Of a DNA stretch of 64,000 bases, positions 12,175-24,711 are shown in pieces. Position numbers and translations under genes: made by a program. Position 1 is the first letter of the stretch, and each line of letters opens with the position of its first letter. The notes under the pieces were generated by a model. The model was not told the DNA's origin. It saw nothing but the letters and a program-made list of their open reading frames with translations, and made no database searches. Location of the stretch: the NCBI GenBank assembly GCA_900095095.1, contig FMBT01000354.1:1-64000 (forward strand). Direction: 5' to 3'. Source of the stretch: Fragilariopsis cylindrus CCMP1102 (Eukaryota > Bacillariophyta > Bacillariophyceae > Bacillariales > Bacillariaceae).

Positions 12175-12658
12175 CCTTGTGAAATCAAATCAACAGGCTT
12201 TTACCGGTAAGACTTGCAGAGATTAGATCGGATTGTGTTCTTAAACGAGTTGTTATATACAGTAGCTAGAGTAATCGTATCTTCTATTGTGCCGTATTGA
12301 ACTGCTTTAATGGCTGATGATAAACTATTTATTTGAGACTAACTTACGGTACAACAACTATTGTAAATCCAGCTATTTTTTTTGTTTATATTCCACGCGT
12401 CATTTATTGAGTTTAAAAAAAAAATCACTTCTAGTTTGTCTTTTCTCAATTCCCCCTCATTACGTCATTTTAAAAATTTGAATCTCTGACAGCATTCCAT
12501 CAGATTCCATCAACGAAACTGATTAAAGTATCACAAATGCTAATAGAGTTTTCAAAGTTGACAGCCAACTTCGTAACATACCGTATTGTACAGAGACGAA
12601 ACTTACTATAAGGCAATACAATACATACTAAGTAAGACCATATTCAAATTTGAATATC
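12175..12658. other. Divergent promoter region
   Basis: About 480 nt between the start of the minus-strand coiled-coil gene and the start of the plus-strand START-like gene. AT-rich with several homopolymer runs; no coding pattern seen. It probably carries both promoters. Confidence 0.4.
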
Positions 12659-14004
12659 ATGGATGAAAAGCGAACGAAGAAAATTACCGTTTTAGTTTGG
12701 ATCGTATACGGCGTGTTTATTTGTCTTCAGAATTGCTGTCATGCCGCAGTATCGGGAGGAGGAGGAGGAGGAAACAGTATTGGTGGTAATTTCTGGAGTA
12801 CTACTGGAGATAATATAAGATCATCATCATTTTTTGGCATTGCTGGTAACGACGATTTCGTCACGATCACGATCATCGTCGTCGTCATCCTATATTCGAC
12901 TTGGAAGTTTTTCTTTATCTCGTGAGAAGAAGAAAAGGTTCGACGACGACAACAACATCAATGCCTCAATAAAAAAACATGATATGGAGATGATGCGGAT
13001 GTCACGCAAGGAACAAAAGATATAGATAAATAAAGGACATCGTCGACGACGACTCGCGATGGACAAGTCTCAGTCAACAATTTCTTCATTGGCTTCTACT
13101 AGTACAATGATGAAAAGAGACCAGACATCACCATCATCATCATCATCAACATCAACATCAACATCTCAAGCAACCAGGACCGATATGCGATGACACGTCC
13201 CATAATTCCACTTTCGATTTCATTAGATGAACAGACAGGAGAAGAATTTTCTGATCCAGATACAATTGATGTGTTGTGTTCATCAGGTTTGGAGATGTTG
13301 CTACAGATAATGATGATAACAATGATTGGATTGAATGGAAGATGCATGATGCAACGAAGAAATTATTACGAGATAATAGTATAGTGAAATGTCTGTATTA
13401 GAACAAGGAGAAGTTATGGTTTATATTGGGAAGGCAAAACAGGAAGGACATGGATCAAAGTTACCACTTATTAAAACTAAATCAATATTACCATTATCAT
13501 CAGATGAAATGGTAGATTTATTAATGGATTCATCAAAGGTTAAGATATATAATAAATTAAGTGTAGGACGGACCGATGTAAAAATTGAATGATGGATATG
13601 TGAATGATGGGACTGCTGATGGAACGACAAAGATGAAAACGAAAATTGTTTGTAATCTAACTAAACCACCCATTGCAAAAACAACTATGGTCTCATGTAC
13701 AATGATTCATTCCAGACAATTATCAGGACCGTCTGAAGATCATCGTCGTTGTTTGGTGGTTAGTAGAGCCACACCCGGTATGATTACTGATAGTAATATG
13801 ATTGATATGCCCCGAAATGATATATTATTAGGAGTTAATTTACTTGAGGATATAGAAGGATCATCGAATGAATGTATAATGACAGCTGTCACACACGTTT
13901 ATTCACCAGCTCTTCCTACCATCCTTGCTAAGAAAATGGGTGTCAGCAGTGCAATTAATTTCGTTAAGGATATACGTAATTCCTGCAGAGTCGTAGGTAG
14001 CTAA
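12659..14004 (+). pseudogene. START-like lipid-transfer domain protein, broken by frame changes
   Basis: The ATG at 12659 opens a short basic leader and a hydrophobic core (VLVWIVYGVFICL), a likely signal peptide ending near CCHA, then a Gly-rich linker. The reading frame then changes repeatedly (near 12860, 13020-13060, 13185, 13285, 13385 and 13590). The pieces in order read as one protein: a Ser-rich region, IIPLSISLDEQTGEE, a segment with DWIEWKMHDATKKLL, then GEVMVYIGKAKQ, KSILPLSSDEMVDLLMDSSK, KIYNKLSVGRTDVKI, and CLVVSRATP through SSAINFVKDIR. The SSDEMVDLLMDSS and KLSVGR pattern, and a late THVYSPALPTILAKKM helix, fit the START (StAR-related lipid transfer) fold. I see no splice signals at the breaks. 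Either the gene is decayed or the sequence has indels, as in neighbouring conserved genes. If intact it would be a secretory or membrane-associated lipid-binding protein. Confidence 0.5.
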
Positions 14005-14356
14005 CAAGCTAGCTATTCCTTGTTGACAATAATATTCGATATAATAACACCAAAGAAATCATAAGGAAAAATAATTATACGACACATTAACCAAAAACAT
14101 ACATATTGTTTAGTAGGACACAGATTATCGTCTGTGAAAATATATATTGAATGATGTTTTAGAAAAAAAACCTACTACTGTAAGCTATAGTATCATTAGA
14201 TGGATTTTACATATATATTCTAATATAAGATCACCAGCAAGGTGCGCTTTAATCCCTTATTCTCAATTGTTAAGTAAGTCTGTTACTTCTGCTGCTGCTG
14301 CTGTTGCCTCTCGCGAATCCTACGCCATTTTCTACTGGTCCTTTGTATATCCTTAT
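14005..14356. other. Convergent intergenic region
   Basis: About 350 AT-rich nt between two converging 3' ends. Nothing recognisable apart from a short CTG run near 14290. Confidence 0.4.
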
Positions 14357-15236
14357 CTAAACACCGTATCTTTTCATCGCTTTGGCACCCCGTGCTGAAT
14401 GACGATAACACGACAAATCGACTGTCGTCATCGGCTGATTCTCTGCTGAATTGTCGAAGGTATTGTTATTATTACGAGCAACCTGAATTTTAATCTCTAC
14501 AAAAAAGTGGCCCTCGTCTGGTAAGAATCTTGAATTGTCACGACGTCCACGTAGCACTCGTAGGATAGATTCCGGGATCTCTACCCCACTTTGTGTTTCG
14601 TCGACGAAATTTGTTATTGTAGGTGACATCGTTTCTTGAATACGAACAATCGCACCAACTTCCCCATCAGCTGATGAAGTTGTTGTTGTTGTTGTTGTTG
14701 TAGTGGTCAAATCCCACCCACCTGGAGACGTATCACAAAATGAAACGATTCGGTTCACGACTTCTCCCACAGCAGCTTCTCGTTTCTCTATAAGATCCAC
14801 CTGGAAATGATCCTTGTCACTGTGAGGACAAAGCGCTCCACTTGCAGTTGCAGGTGGTCGTTCTAACGTCCAGGCCAAAAACCATCGAGTATAATGTCCA
14901 GGGCCGTATTCTGTTGCTTTGACATGAGCAGGACCAAGTATATGCACCAATAATTTTTGGAGCTTGATCATGGATGTCTTCTTTCCCAACATGGAGGAAT
15001 ACCAACCAGCAGTAAATTGGGGTTTGGTTGCTACTAGTAGTCATCATCCGTAACGAATCCTCTATCATTTCTGTCACAAAGCCTATTTCTCCACCGGGAT
15101 AATTTCCTTCCGATACTGTCATATTAGTTCGTGATCGACCGTCACCAACCCTAGCAGTTGAAATCTCCATCGATGTTGGGTCGTAAAAAGGAGGGTTAGT
15201 CATGACAAAGTCCAGTTTCAAAGGACTGCAGTGATT

Positions 15237-15267
<31 letters not shown>

Positions 15268-15333
15268 TGGATGTGGAAATATGCTTCGACGGAACGTTGT
15301 AGTGGTCCTCCAATACTCGTTGTCGAATTGTTC

Positions 15334-15367
<34 letters not shown>

Positions 15368-16181
15368 GAGAATGTGAAGGTGATACTTGCAAAATTGTGA
15401 TCATATTAGATAAATGATTTGCTGTTACATTGGCATTAGCTAATGCAACCGATTTGATATCGATTTCACTCGTAATCATAGTCGAACGGAAAAATCGTGC
15501 CGCTAGCATAGAGTAAATACAATACGCTCCAGACCCTATATCCAACCCTCGTGGTGGTGTGCTATTATTACTATAATCACTAGTAGTATTACAACGTTCT
15601 CCAATAACCCATTCGATCTTCAATAATTGTGTATGAATCCAATGTAGGTAAAAGAATCGATTTGGTATTGGTGGACATAAATGATCTTCATCTAAATATG
15701 GTAATTTTAATCGAAATTGTGAACTTAATAGTGCTTTTGTTAATTCGATTGTAAATTCTTGTGTAACACATGACGAAAATGATGATGATGCTGCTGATGA
15801 TGATGATGAAGAAGCATTATTATTATTATTATTATTCTTCTTTCCTTTTGTTTTTGTTGTTCTTTCCTTTTGTATAGATTTAGTTGCAGTCCATGCCGCA
15901 CGAAATTTAGGATAATGTCTTGCTAGTTCCTCAAAGTTAGGATTTTGTGATCTTTCAAGTACATCTAACGACGACGACAACGACGACGAAGTAGTGAGTG
16001 TTGTCGACGGAATGGAAGAAGAATCGTCACCGTTGTTGTTATTATTGGAAGAAGAATCGCGATGTTGACGTTTTCGTGACGACGATGATGATAACTCCAA
16101 TGATCCTTCATGGACAACTTTATTGTCGTGGTCCTCGCCCTCGTCAGATACATCCATACTATCCATCATCGTACGATACAT
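14357..16181 (-). CDS. METTL16: METTL16-like RNA N6-adenosine methyltransferase
   Basis: The start is the ATG at 16181. After about 100 low-complexity residues (poly-Ser, Asn, Lys) comes FEELARHYPKFRAAW, then ELTKALLSSQFRLKLPYLDEDHLCPPIPNR over two segments, the N-terminal helical module of the METTL16/METT10D family. The S-adenosylmethionine site is GLDIGSGAYCIYSMLAARFF, and the catalytic motif is NPPF in FVMTNPPFYDP. GGEIGFVTEMIEDSL matches the family's conserved GGE block. The domain carries two Gln tracts. The frame breaks near 15010-15035; the next frame supplies the expected WYSSMLGKK and the RWFLAWTLERP segment and continues to the stop at 14357, where KVQ-type C-terminal sequence is followed by CYRHSARGAKAMKRYG. 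The family methylates U6 snRNA and hairpins in the SAM synthetase mRNA in animals; the same role here is inference. I regard the break as a sequence indel, not a dead gene. Confidence 0.82.
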
Positions 16182-16617
16182 CTGCTCATCGTCGTGATCT
16201 TTTACAAACTAGCTAGGAGTGGTATAGAATTATAAACTCATGATTTTGAAACGAGTTTTGGTACTCACCGGTGGAAGAGATTATACGCGCATTTTACACC
16301 CAATAGATATTACCATGATTGCCAAGGGAGAAAAATAGTCACTTTCCAGTCTACTTGTAAAGGTATTCAGTAGATACGGGTTGATATCCTCTGTTGTGTT
16401 AAAACGAATAGGACTGCATAAATTTCTATCATCGGAAAGCAAGAGAGGAAACAATTTAATCTTTTCTATAAAAAATGATTTATATTTAGACAAGTCTTTA
16501 TTAATTTAAAATTGTTACATAATTTTATTTTTAAAAATATAGTATGAAGTTAGTTCGTATTTATATATTGTATATAATCTATCAACATCAAACTTTAGTA
16601 CTACTACTACTCTTAAG
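16182..16617. other. Intergenic region
   Basis: About 435 AT-rich nt upstream of the METTL16-like gene and downstream of the desaturase stop codon. No coding pattern or structured element seen. Confidence 0.4.
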
Positions 16618-17806
16618 TTACTCCATTTTCTTTCCGCCTTCGGCTGTTACCTCCCAAGGTCTTGGTGCTGGTACTGATAATGGAACACCATTTGCTTTAT
16701 CCCGAATACGTCGAGTACGTCCTAATTGCCATGCTGCTGTACCTCTTTTACGACCCCAAACTAAACCTAAAGCGGCAAATATATCAATCAATAACTTAGA
16801 TGGATTGAATTGTGATGAGATACCAAATTCAGATGCTGCGTAATCAAATGGATACTTGTGATGCCAATTATGCCATCCTTCACCGACAGCAACCCAGGAA
16901 ACAAATGGATTTTCTGCAGGGTATGACATGACATCATATGGATGATCACCATATAAATGTGCAGCAGAATTAACACACCATGTAAAGTGTAACACACATA
17001 CGTATCGGAGTGCACCACAAACAAAGAAGGCGTTCCAGAATTGTTCACCCCACAAGTATGATGCAACCTGTGCTGGCATCACGAAACTCATATATAATGT
17101 AAACCATGGATCTAATTTCTTTTGAAATGCCACAAATGGATCAGCTAATAGATCAGAGAAATCCATTTCTCGTCCGGCCTTTACAACCTCAGGATCTTTT
17201 TGGACTAACAGCCAACCAATATGTGCATAAAAGAAACCACGTGTGGCATTATGTGGATCCGCTCTTGTTTCTGAAAATTTATGATGTACTCTATGATCAC
17301 GTGCCCAATGAAAGATTGTTCCTTGATTCGCAACTGAGTTACATAACATAAGAAGGCATCGTAGAGCTGGATGTGCCTCGTAAGATCGATGTGACCATAA
17401 TCGATGTACACCAACTGTAATACCAAATCCACTGTGAAAATAAATAATTAAATGTGATGTGAGATCAAATGATATGATGTTGCATTGAACACGAAGTAAA
17501 CTCATCACTACTCGTCGGTAGGATATACTGGTACAGACAAATCAATCAAAACCAATTGCAGTGAAGGTAAAAGACATAATAATGAAGGATAAGACGCTAC
17601 GTTTTGAAAGCTTACCTGATCGGCCATAAAATGAATGCCCATAATAATGTTTCACGTGAACAATCTGATAGTTTAGCAACACCATAAAGTGCTGCAGAAT
17701 GAACAAGACTAATATAAATAATCATCGGCCAATTAAACCCTCCTGTCTTCCAATAATGACTAATCACCTTGGGAATATCTTCTACCATTTTACGGGATAA
17801 ATCCAT
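16618..17806 (-). CDS. Acyl-CoA/acyl-lipid delta-9 desaturase (2 exons)
   Basis: Exons 17806-17616 and 17431-16618 join at a GTAAGC donor and a TTTTCACAG acceptor, giving about 334 residues, the usual length for delta-9 desaturases without a cytochrome b5 domain. The three histidine boxes that hold the di-iron centre are all present: HRLWSH (about 73-78), HRVHH (about 110-114) and HNWHH (about 250). Four hydrophobic segments surround them. The enzyme introduces a cis double bond at carbon 9 of saturated acyl chains using oxygen and electrons from cytochrome b5, normally in the ER membrane. I see no plastid leader. Adjusting membrane fluidity would be its main role in a cold or marine alga (inference). 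The coding frame is intact and splicing gives an uninterrupted protein. Confidence 0.92.
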
Positions 17807-18682
17807 GATGAATTATTATTTGTTGTATTGTATTTTTTGTGTTTTCTTGTTTTCACTAAAACTAACACGCCGTGAGTTAGTTCAATTCAATTACTTTTTT
17901 ACGGAACGCTTCGAAGTTTGATACGACAGATTAGATGTTTTGTGTTTGTTGACAGTGCTAATAGATTATTGATGCAATAGAATGTTGATGTTGTTATTAT
18001 TGTGGCTCTCTCCAGTAGGTCGAAATGAAAAGATTGTGTTTTCTTCTACATGATTCGCTTTACACTGTGTATTGTACACTGTCGTGGGTTTGTGGCTCAA
18101 GCAAGCCTTCAGCGACACCTTTTTTTTGTTTTCTGTGAGTGACGCGAATTTTTTAATTGAAAGTCGTAATCGCTTTACACATTAACAAAAAACGTACTTT
18201 AACATCTATACTTCAATATATTTTATTGACAATCTGCAGTGAATCACTGAACATTAATGAATCAATCCCATAATGTAGAAATAACAAAAACGTATTTTAA
18301 CAAATATTTCATGTTCAGAATCGTAACCTATTATGACGTCGTAAATTCATAGCATTTTTATCACATAAAAAACAGTCAGTCGTACTTTTCTTTGATTTTC
18401 GACGTGGCAAGTATTGTAGACATCTAGATTTAGGGGAGAACTTATTAGGGGGGGGAAACATAATTCTTTTCGAAACGTATTCGAATGAGTCGATAATGAT
18501 TGATTCGACTACAATGATCGCCGAAGAAAGATATATTGAAAATCGTTGACAATGATAACAATGACATGTTAATTATGGGATATCACAACAATGATAACAA
18601 GATAACAAACCCCACGAAAAAGACGCCAATCACCCAAAAGAACAAAATTGAATTCTAGTAAGGTAATATTAATAGTAGTATC
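17807..18682. other. Divergent promoter region
   Basis: About 875 nt between the minus-strand desaturase and the plus-strand TRAPPC2L gene. AT-rich, with one G8 run near 18450. No coding pattern seen; it must hold both promoters. Confidence 0.45.
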
Positions 18683-20155
18683 ATGTCGCTACATGGCTTG
18701 GCGCTGTTAGGGAATAATAACTCTCCCATTTATATGTGTTCTTCCAACGCAAATAATAATAGCAACAACAACAACAACAACAACAGCAACAACAATGATA
18801 ATACCAAAGATGCAGAGGGCAAGGACAATGATGTGCCAATAATGAAAGATGATTTATTTGGATTTTTTGAAGATAATAATAACGACGACGACAACCAACA
18901 AATTATTGATGGTAATGAAAAATCTCCAGGAACTACTGTTAATAAGAGACCATCAAATGTATCGATGCGTCAAGAAGTGAGTTAGTTATGTTAGTAGATA
19001 TTAATCATTCTTCATTTCGACGTTCGACGCTTATCTCATTTATGTGTGATCTTAACTGTTGATCGAATCAATCGAGACCACGTACAAGTTACAACAGAAA
19101 AACAAATCCACAACTGTCACGCAACAACGCTATAATAGAATATCGACAACGCATGATCGACGAATACTGATTTCATTTTCTTATCTGACTAACTTATTGT
19201 TATATTCGTCTACTATTTTCAAAATTTCGTTCCTATATTTTTTGTATTACAATAAATATCAAAACACCAAATACTGATGATAAAAATAACGATAATAATA
19301 ATAATATATAATAATGATAGATGATGTTTCATGCAGCAATAGATCGAATAGAAGAAATACTTGGATCACCTAAAAAAATAACTTATAAACGATTCCAACG
19401 TGGAAGTCATTGGATTGGAAAAATTTGTCCGATGGAAGAGTATGAGGTAAGCTGACATGCGTGTGTGAAGATCATCAATTATATCATTTTCGTTCCATTC
19501 GTTCGATTTGTTTAGAATCAATCCAAAAATATGTCAAATCAAATTAAATCAAATCAAACTATGTCAATATTATATTATATTGTACACATATTGTTAAATG
19601 ATTATAATCTCACAGTAGCAGTATTCATTTCTTGGTTTTTAATTGGCATGCTGCGTATGTCTTGCTTTTACTTCTGCTTTTATTGTTGCTACATAATCCG
19701 TTAAAGATATATGGATACGTCACATCCTCGGACGTAAAGATACTAGCTCTAATAGAAAGAGGTGAAATCATCCCTCTCAAGAAACGTAAAGAAATCGATA
19801 TTAAAATTCTGTTCGTAAGTGACTACTATATTTTATGCTGCAGCAACAGAGTGAAACATACAGTATATCAAAAGGGAGAGAAATACTTTGACTTTTTTCC
19901 TGCAAGATTATTAATCTCTATGTATGTATATATATAGCTCACATTTCACGTTAATCTTTTATCTTTTAACAATTATTTTTATATATCGAATGTCATTATT
20001 AGAGTGCAATTCACGACTGTTATGTCAAACATACATTGAATCCCTTTTCAAAAATCAAAGGAAAGATCGAACCACCATGTACTGAATTTGATATAGGCAT
20101 CCAAGCAGCTATGGCTCAATACAATGATACCGTCAAAATGGGAATTGAAAAATAA
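18683..20155 (+). CDS. TRAPPC2L: TRAPPC2L-like TRAPP subunit (4 exons) with Asn-rich insertion
   Basis: Exons 18683-18976, 19321-19446, 19707-19814 and 20003-20155 are all phase 0 with GTGAGT/GTAAGC/GTAAGT donors and give 226 residues. The pieces follow the sedlin-fold TRAPPC2L order: LHGLALLGNNNSPIYM at the start (first beta strand), FHAAIDRIEEIL and ICPMEEYE in exon 2, IYGYVTSSDVKILALIERGE in exon 3 (compare VYGYVTN in the animal protein), and HDCYVKHTLNPF in exon 4. The protein tethers vesicles as part of the TRAPP complex, acting with Rab1 or Rab11 class GTPases at the Golgi. It is longer than the usual 140 residues because exon 1 contains about 70 residues rich in Asn and Asp. Intron 1, 344 nt, is long for this window and contains only spurious frames. 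The reconstruction depends on splice-site reading but agrees with the family throughout. Confidence 0.78.
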
Positions 20156-20815
20156 AAACAATACTTCTACTGTACGATGATACTACTAAAATTAAAATAC
20201 AAAATAATGATCATTAGAGACAATAATGAGCAATCAATTTGAGATATTATAATAGAATATATAATATAACTTCTTCATTGCTTTTTTTTCATTTTCTTTT
20301 CATCACTAGGAAGAGATTTTAAAACTTGTTATTGTCATCTCTCTTCTTTTAGACTCAAGATAGTGACGACATACTTTCAGACTTTGAAACACTTTGATCC
20401 TACTACGATCCATAATAATATATTGATATCGGATAAAATTTTCACACGCGCGGTAAAAGCGTAGATTGCGGCGGGCCAGGATGTTCATGTTTTAAGCCAA
20501 ATCCTCAGACGTACAACCTTGACACGTCATGCAACAGCATCATTGCTTCTTTTATTTTATTATAATCCAGTCACTAATCTTGGGTTGTTGTTCTTGATTG
20601 TTTGATGTGGTCGTCTTGTTTGGCTATGTGGTTGGAAAAAAGTTCGAAGTTCGAAATACAACAGCAGTACGGTAACAATAAATCTCGGAACTGTAACAAC
20701 ATCATCACTTCATAACAACCAAAAATCAATCCGCTAAAATACCAATTTATTAGGAATAAGTAGACGAACAGTAAAGAAAAAGAGAAAAATTAAAAGAACG
20801 GGCAATCAATCCACG
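20156..20815. other. Intergenic region
   Basis: About 660 nt between two plus-strand genes. AT-rich; a 60-codon minus-strand frame here has no recognisable pattern. It should contain the TRAPPC2L 3' end and the DUF1995 promoter. Confidence 0.4.
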
Positions 20816-22061
20816 ATGATACGGTCTATAGCAAAACATCCTTCCAACCTCGCCACCGGGTTTCTTTATTGTTGTACATTATTGTCATTCTTGGTACAAC
20901 AGCATTGGCCTTCTTTCAGTCTCAATCATCACTTATTTCCAACCAGAACAAATGCCCAAAACAATTCCTACCATAACGTTTGAAACACATGCGACACACA
21001 TCATCGTCGTCGTCACTTCTCCACGTTCTCGATAAATAGTACACCGAACGACGATAGTACATCTACAGCAGTGAGCGATGCACAAAAACTGCTCGCGAAA
21101 GCGGCTCAGATTCGAGCCGAAATTGCAATGGCTGAAGGAAAAACTTAGAACAAGTCGAAGACGAAGCCAAACTAAAAAACAAGAAGAAAATCGACGAATA
21201 GAAGAGGCTAAAGAAGCTTCTGCTAAAAGGAAACTAGAAATCAAATCTTCTAATGATCCAAATACCGGCGGATTTTTGCAGGTACCCGTTACTTTTGATG
21301 ATATGGTCGGCAAGCGCACGGTCTGTCGAACGAGCGCACAAGGACGGCAAGAAACGTCAAACGGTGCGATTCAACCTATAGGAGAAGAAGAATCAGCTAC
21401 AGAAGAAAATGAATTTCCTGGTGGTTTCAAACAAATGTATCGCGAGGCAGGATGTCCCTTGACGGAAGCCCTCCTTAGAGAAGTTAGAGCACCAACAAAG
21501 AACCTCGATGATTTTTCTGAGGAGAGACGACTGAATCCCACGTTAAAGAAGCAAGATATTCTGGACTTTGATGGAAGCGCTATCCATACAGCCGAAGCGG
21601 CCGAGGGACCTAGTGCAGATGTTCAAGCCTTAGTATTTCCCAACACAGATACTAAATACTTAGAAGATATTGATAAGACATCAAAAGCAATGGGATCGCG
21701 ACTTCTCCTACTAATCAATCCGACGTGGAAGAATGTTGATAGTTGGGCATTCAACATACTGCAACCTGGTGGCAAAAAACGAGCGCAGAAAGTAATCTTC
21801 GAAGGTGAAAATGCATTTGTTGATACATACACGATGATGGTGTTTTCTGTCCGGGGAGAAAAGTGCGTCGCCGTGAAAGCCTATCCCTACGATTGGCAAC
21901 TATTTGCGTATCGAGAAGATGACTACTACACGAACGAGGAGTATGTTATCAAATTAGGATCTTGCAAAGAAGATCCGACATCCTCCCTTATCACAGGACT
22001 GCTCAACGAACAACCTGAATTCAAGGAAACCAAAACAATGCGACAGTTCAAAAAGTTATAA
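20816..22061 (+). CDS. DUF1995-type organellar protein, frame broken in the N-terminal half
   Basis: The ATG at 20816 opens a leader with a hydrophobic core (GFLYCCTLLSFLV), consistent with a secretory signal before a plastid transit peptide. Several frame changes follow (near 20985, 21145, 21195, 21315 and 21375). Read across them, the protein continues SDAQKLLAKAAQIRAEIAMAEG, a Lys/Glu-rich helix, GGFLQVPVTFDDMV, then SVERAHKDGKKRQTVRFN and PIGEEES. From 21380 the frame is clean to the stop at 22061 and includes ALVFPNTDTKYLEDID, SRLLLLINPTWKNVDSW and VKAYPYDWQLFAYREDD, which fit DUF1995, a domain found in chloroplast proteins of algae and plants. The molecular role of DUF1995 is not established. 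Similar coiled, charged N-termini with the AQKLL..A..LRAEI pattern are common in diatom plastid proteins. I judge the breaks likely to be indels in the sequence because protein-level patterns persist on both sides. Confidence 0.65.
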
Positions 22062-22786
22062 GAATATCCATTAAGGCTAGCATATAGTGCTTGTGGTATA
22101 CTATTAGAGAATATATCATCCTGCTATTACTGTAGGGAATATTAGTTCTTTAGTGCATTTCATAATATAACTATTAATCATATATTACTGTTGCTACTTC
22201 TAGTGTAAATATTATCAATCCATCTAGGTCCTTGTTAGTCCTCCAACCATAATTTGTGCAGGTTATTTTTTTGTATTCAATTGATTTGTTTTCAGAGAAA
22301 GAAAAAGTAAGTAGATACTACAAATTAAATATATACCTGCATGAGTGAGCATTTACCATATACAACACAATCATGTCAAATTCAATAACTTTCCAAAGAT
22401 ATGTTCAAAAAATATGACCCATCATGCATATTCATCTTCACAATAGCTTGTGTGTGCTCTGCTTTATTATTATTATTTTTATGTCAACATGGTGCTTGCA
22501 ACCCACATTTTCCCAAGGATACTTTTGCTGGCAGTAAATAGTGATTTTCATTACTCAATTGTTGTATTTGGGTAGCAGTGACAAGTCAACTGTCAACTTT
22601 CTATGTCAATTTTGCAGCTACAGTACTTGTACATTATTGTACAATTGTATATTTAAATAATATTATGTCTTATTTTGTACTTCATTGTCGCCGTAATAAA
22701 TCAAAAGACAATTCTCAGTCGTGTGAGTCAAACCGTTGACGTGAAAAAGTGAGGCACACGCTATTTACCTTGCTGCGCTGAAATTA
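22062..22786. other. Intergenic region
   Basis: About 725 AT-rich nt between the DUF1995 stop and the small spliced gene. No coding pattern seen. Confidence 0.4.
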
Positions 22787-23270
22787 ATGTCTCCAAAAAC
22801 TAGAGCAACAAGAAGGAAATCATCCTTAGTAAGTTATCACCTCCGCTACTAGTATCTTCAATCTCGCACTCGGTTCTCTCTTCCTTATATTCAACTCTTC
22901 TGTCGCAGCAGTATTTTAAAAACCCAGCAGGTATGTTGTTAACGAGAACGTAAAACAAGTGTAGATGAAATCATTCTAGTTATCCTTTAAAAGATAGAGA
23001 CTAGTTAGTTTGCGACTAATGCTTTCCTGGTCTCAAACTACACCCGAAACCCCTGAATTATTTTTGATATTTTCAACGGTCATCCAGCATAAACTCACAG
23101 TTCGAACTCACCCCATACATTTTGTTCTATATTTTTTCATTCTTTTTAGAGGTCCATTCAAGAAGGAACAAATAAAGAAAGGAAGAAAGAAAGTCGATTT
23201 GAGAGAAAGTAAAGACAACACACAAAATTCATTCCACACAAATATCGTTCAATATTTAAAAGAATTATAA
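22787..23270 (+). CDS. Small basic protein of 60 residues encoded by three exons
   Basis: Exons 22787-22828, 22909-22930 and 23152-23270 give a continuous 60-residue protein. Donors are GTAAGT and GTATGT; acceptors are TCGCAG and TTTTTAGAG. Exon 2 is only 22 nt. The last acceptor is a tandem TAGAG: using the first AG (23149) leads to an early stop, the second (23151) continues KNPAGPFKKEQIKKGRKKVD to the natural stop. The N-terminus reads MSPKTRATRRKSSL. The protein is strongly basic, with no membrane segment and no motif I recognise. The smooth reading through two introns, with the phase change (0 then 1) respected, is the main evidence. It could be a ribosome- or nucleic-acid-associated protein, but that is a guess from charge alone. 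It ends 109 nt before the Rab6 start on the same strand. Confidence 0.5.
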
Positions 23271-23373
23271 AAAAAGTCCGAGAGTCAATAAATCAAATCA
23301 AATCAATCAACTGTTTTAGAAAAACAAAGGCCATCAATATACTTTAATTTTACCGCTACATATATTACAATAA

Positions 23374-24047
<674 letters not shown>

Positions 24048-24711
24048 AAGAACAAAGAGAAAATGAGAATGAGAGAGATAGATACCAGTAGATATATTAA
24101 GTCTTCCTGCTTCTATACGTATACACGAATCAATCGTGATGTCACTCCATCTGTTCCATCATCTCTTTTTTGAATTGAGGGCATGCATGATCAACCATCC
24201 GCCCTGCTCTAATAGAAGTTACCAAAATTGAATGAGGGTGGCGATGCATCGAAAACTAGGAGAGTCAGTCATTTCTCTTTGTAATATAATTATTTGTAAT
24301 TCCGTGTCCGTGTAGTACATGCCAAATTTTTCTAAAAATATTTTACAAACAACATCTAATTTACCTCTCTTTAAAAAAAGCGTCCGTGACGAATGCATGG
24401 ATATATTATTAAATCATACATGCATGTACATTCCAGTTGTTCAGAACGTCTCCAACAAATGCCCTTATCTCACCCAAGGTACAATTGTAGAAAACCCTGT
24501 TGAGAAGCGTTTAGATTCTTTCATTTGCGGGTCCTGATCTTTTGTGTCATCTACTTCTTAACGCTTAGGCGGGAGTAACCATCATTGGTTCTACGTCTAC
24601 CTCATTCTACTGACCTCGTACCTACAATTAGCGTAATACTTGATACCATTAAGTAGAATAGATTGATATGTAATTTTTCAATATTTAAAGTTTATTATAT
24701 AATATTATATT
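24048..24711. other. Convergent intergenic region
   Basis: About 660 nt between the Rab6 and atlastin-like 3' ends. AT-rich; a 72-codon plus-strand frame at 24319-24537 has no recognisable pattern. It should hold both 3' UTRs and polyadenylation signals. Confidence 0.45.
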
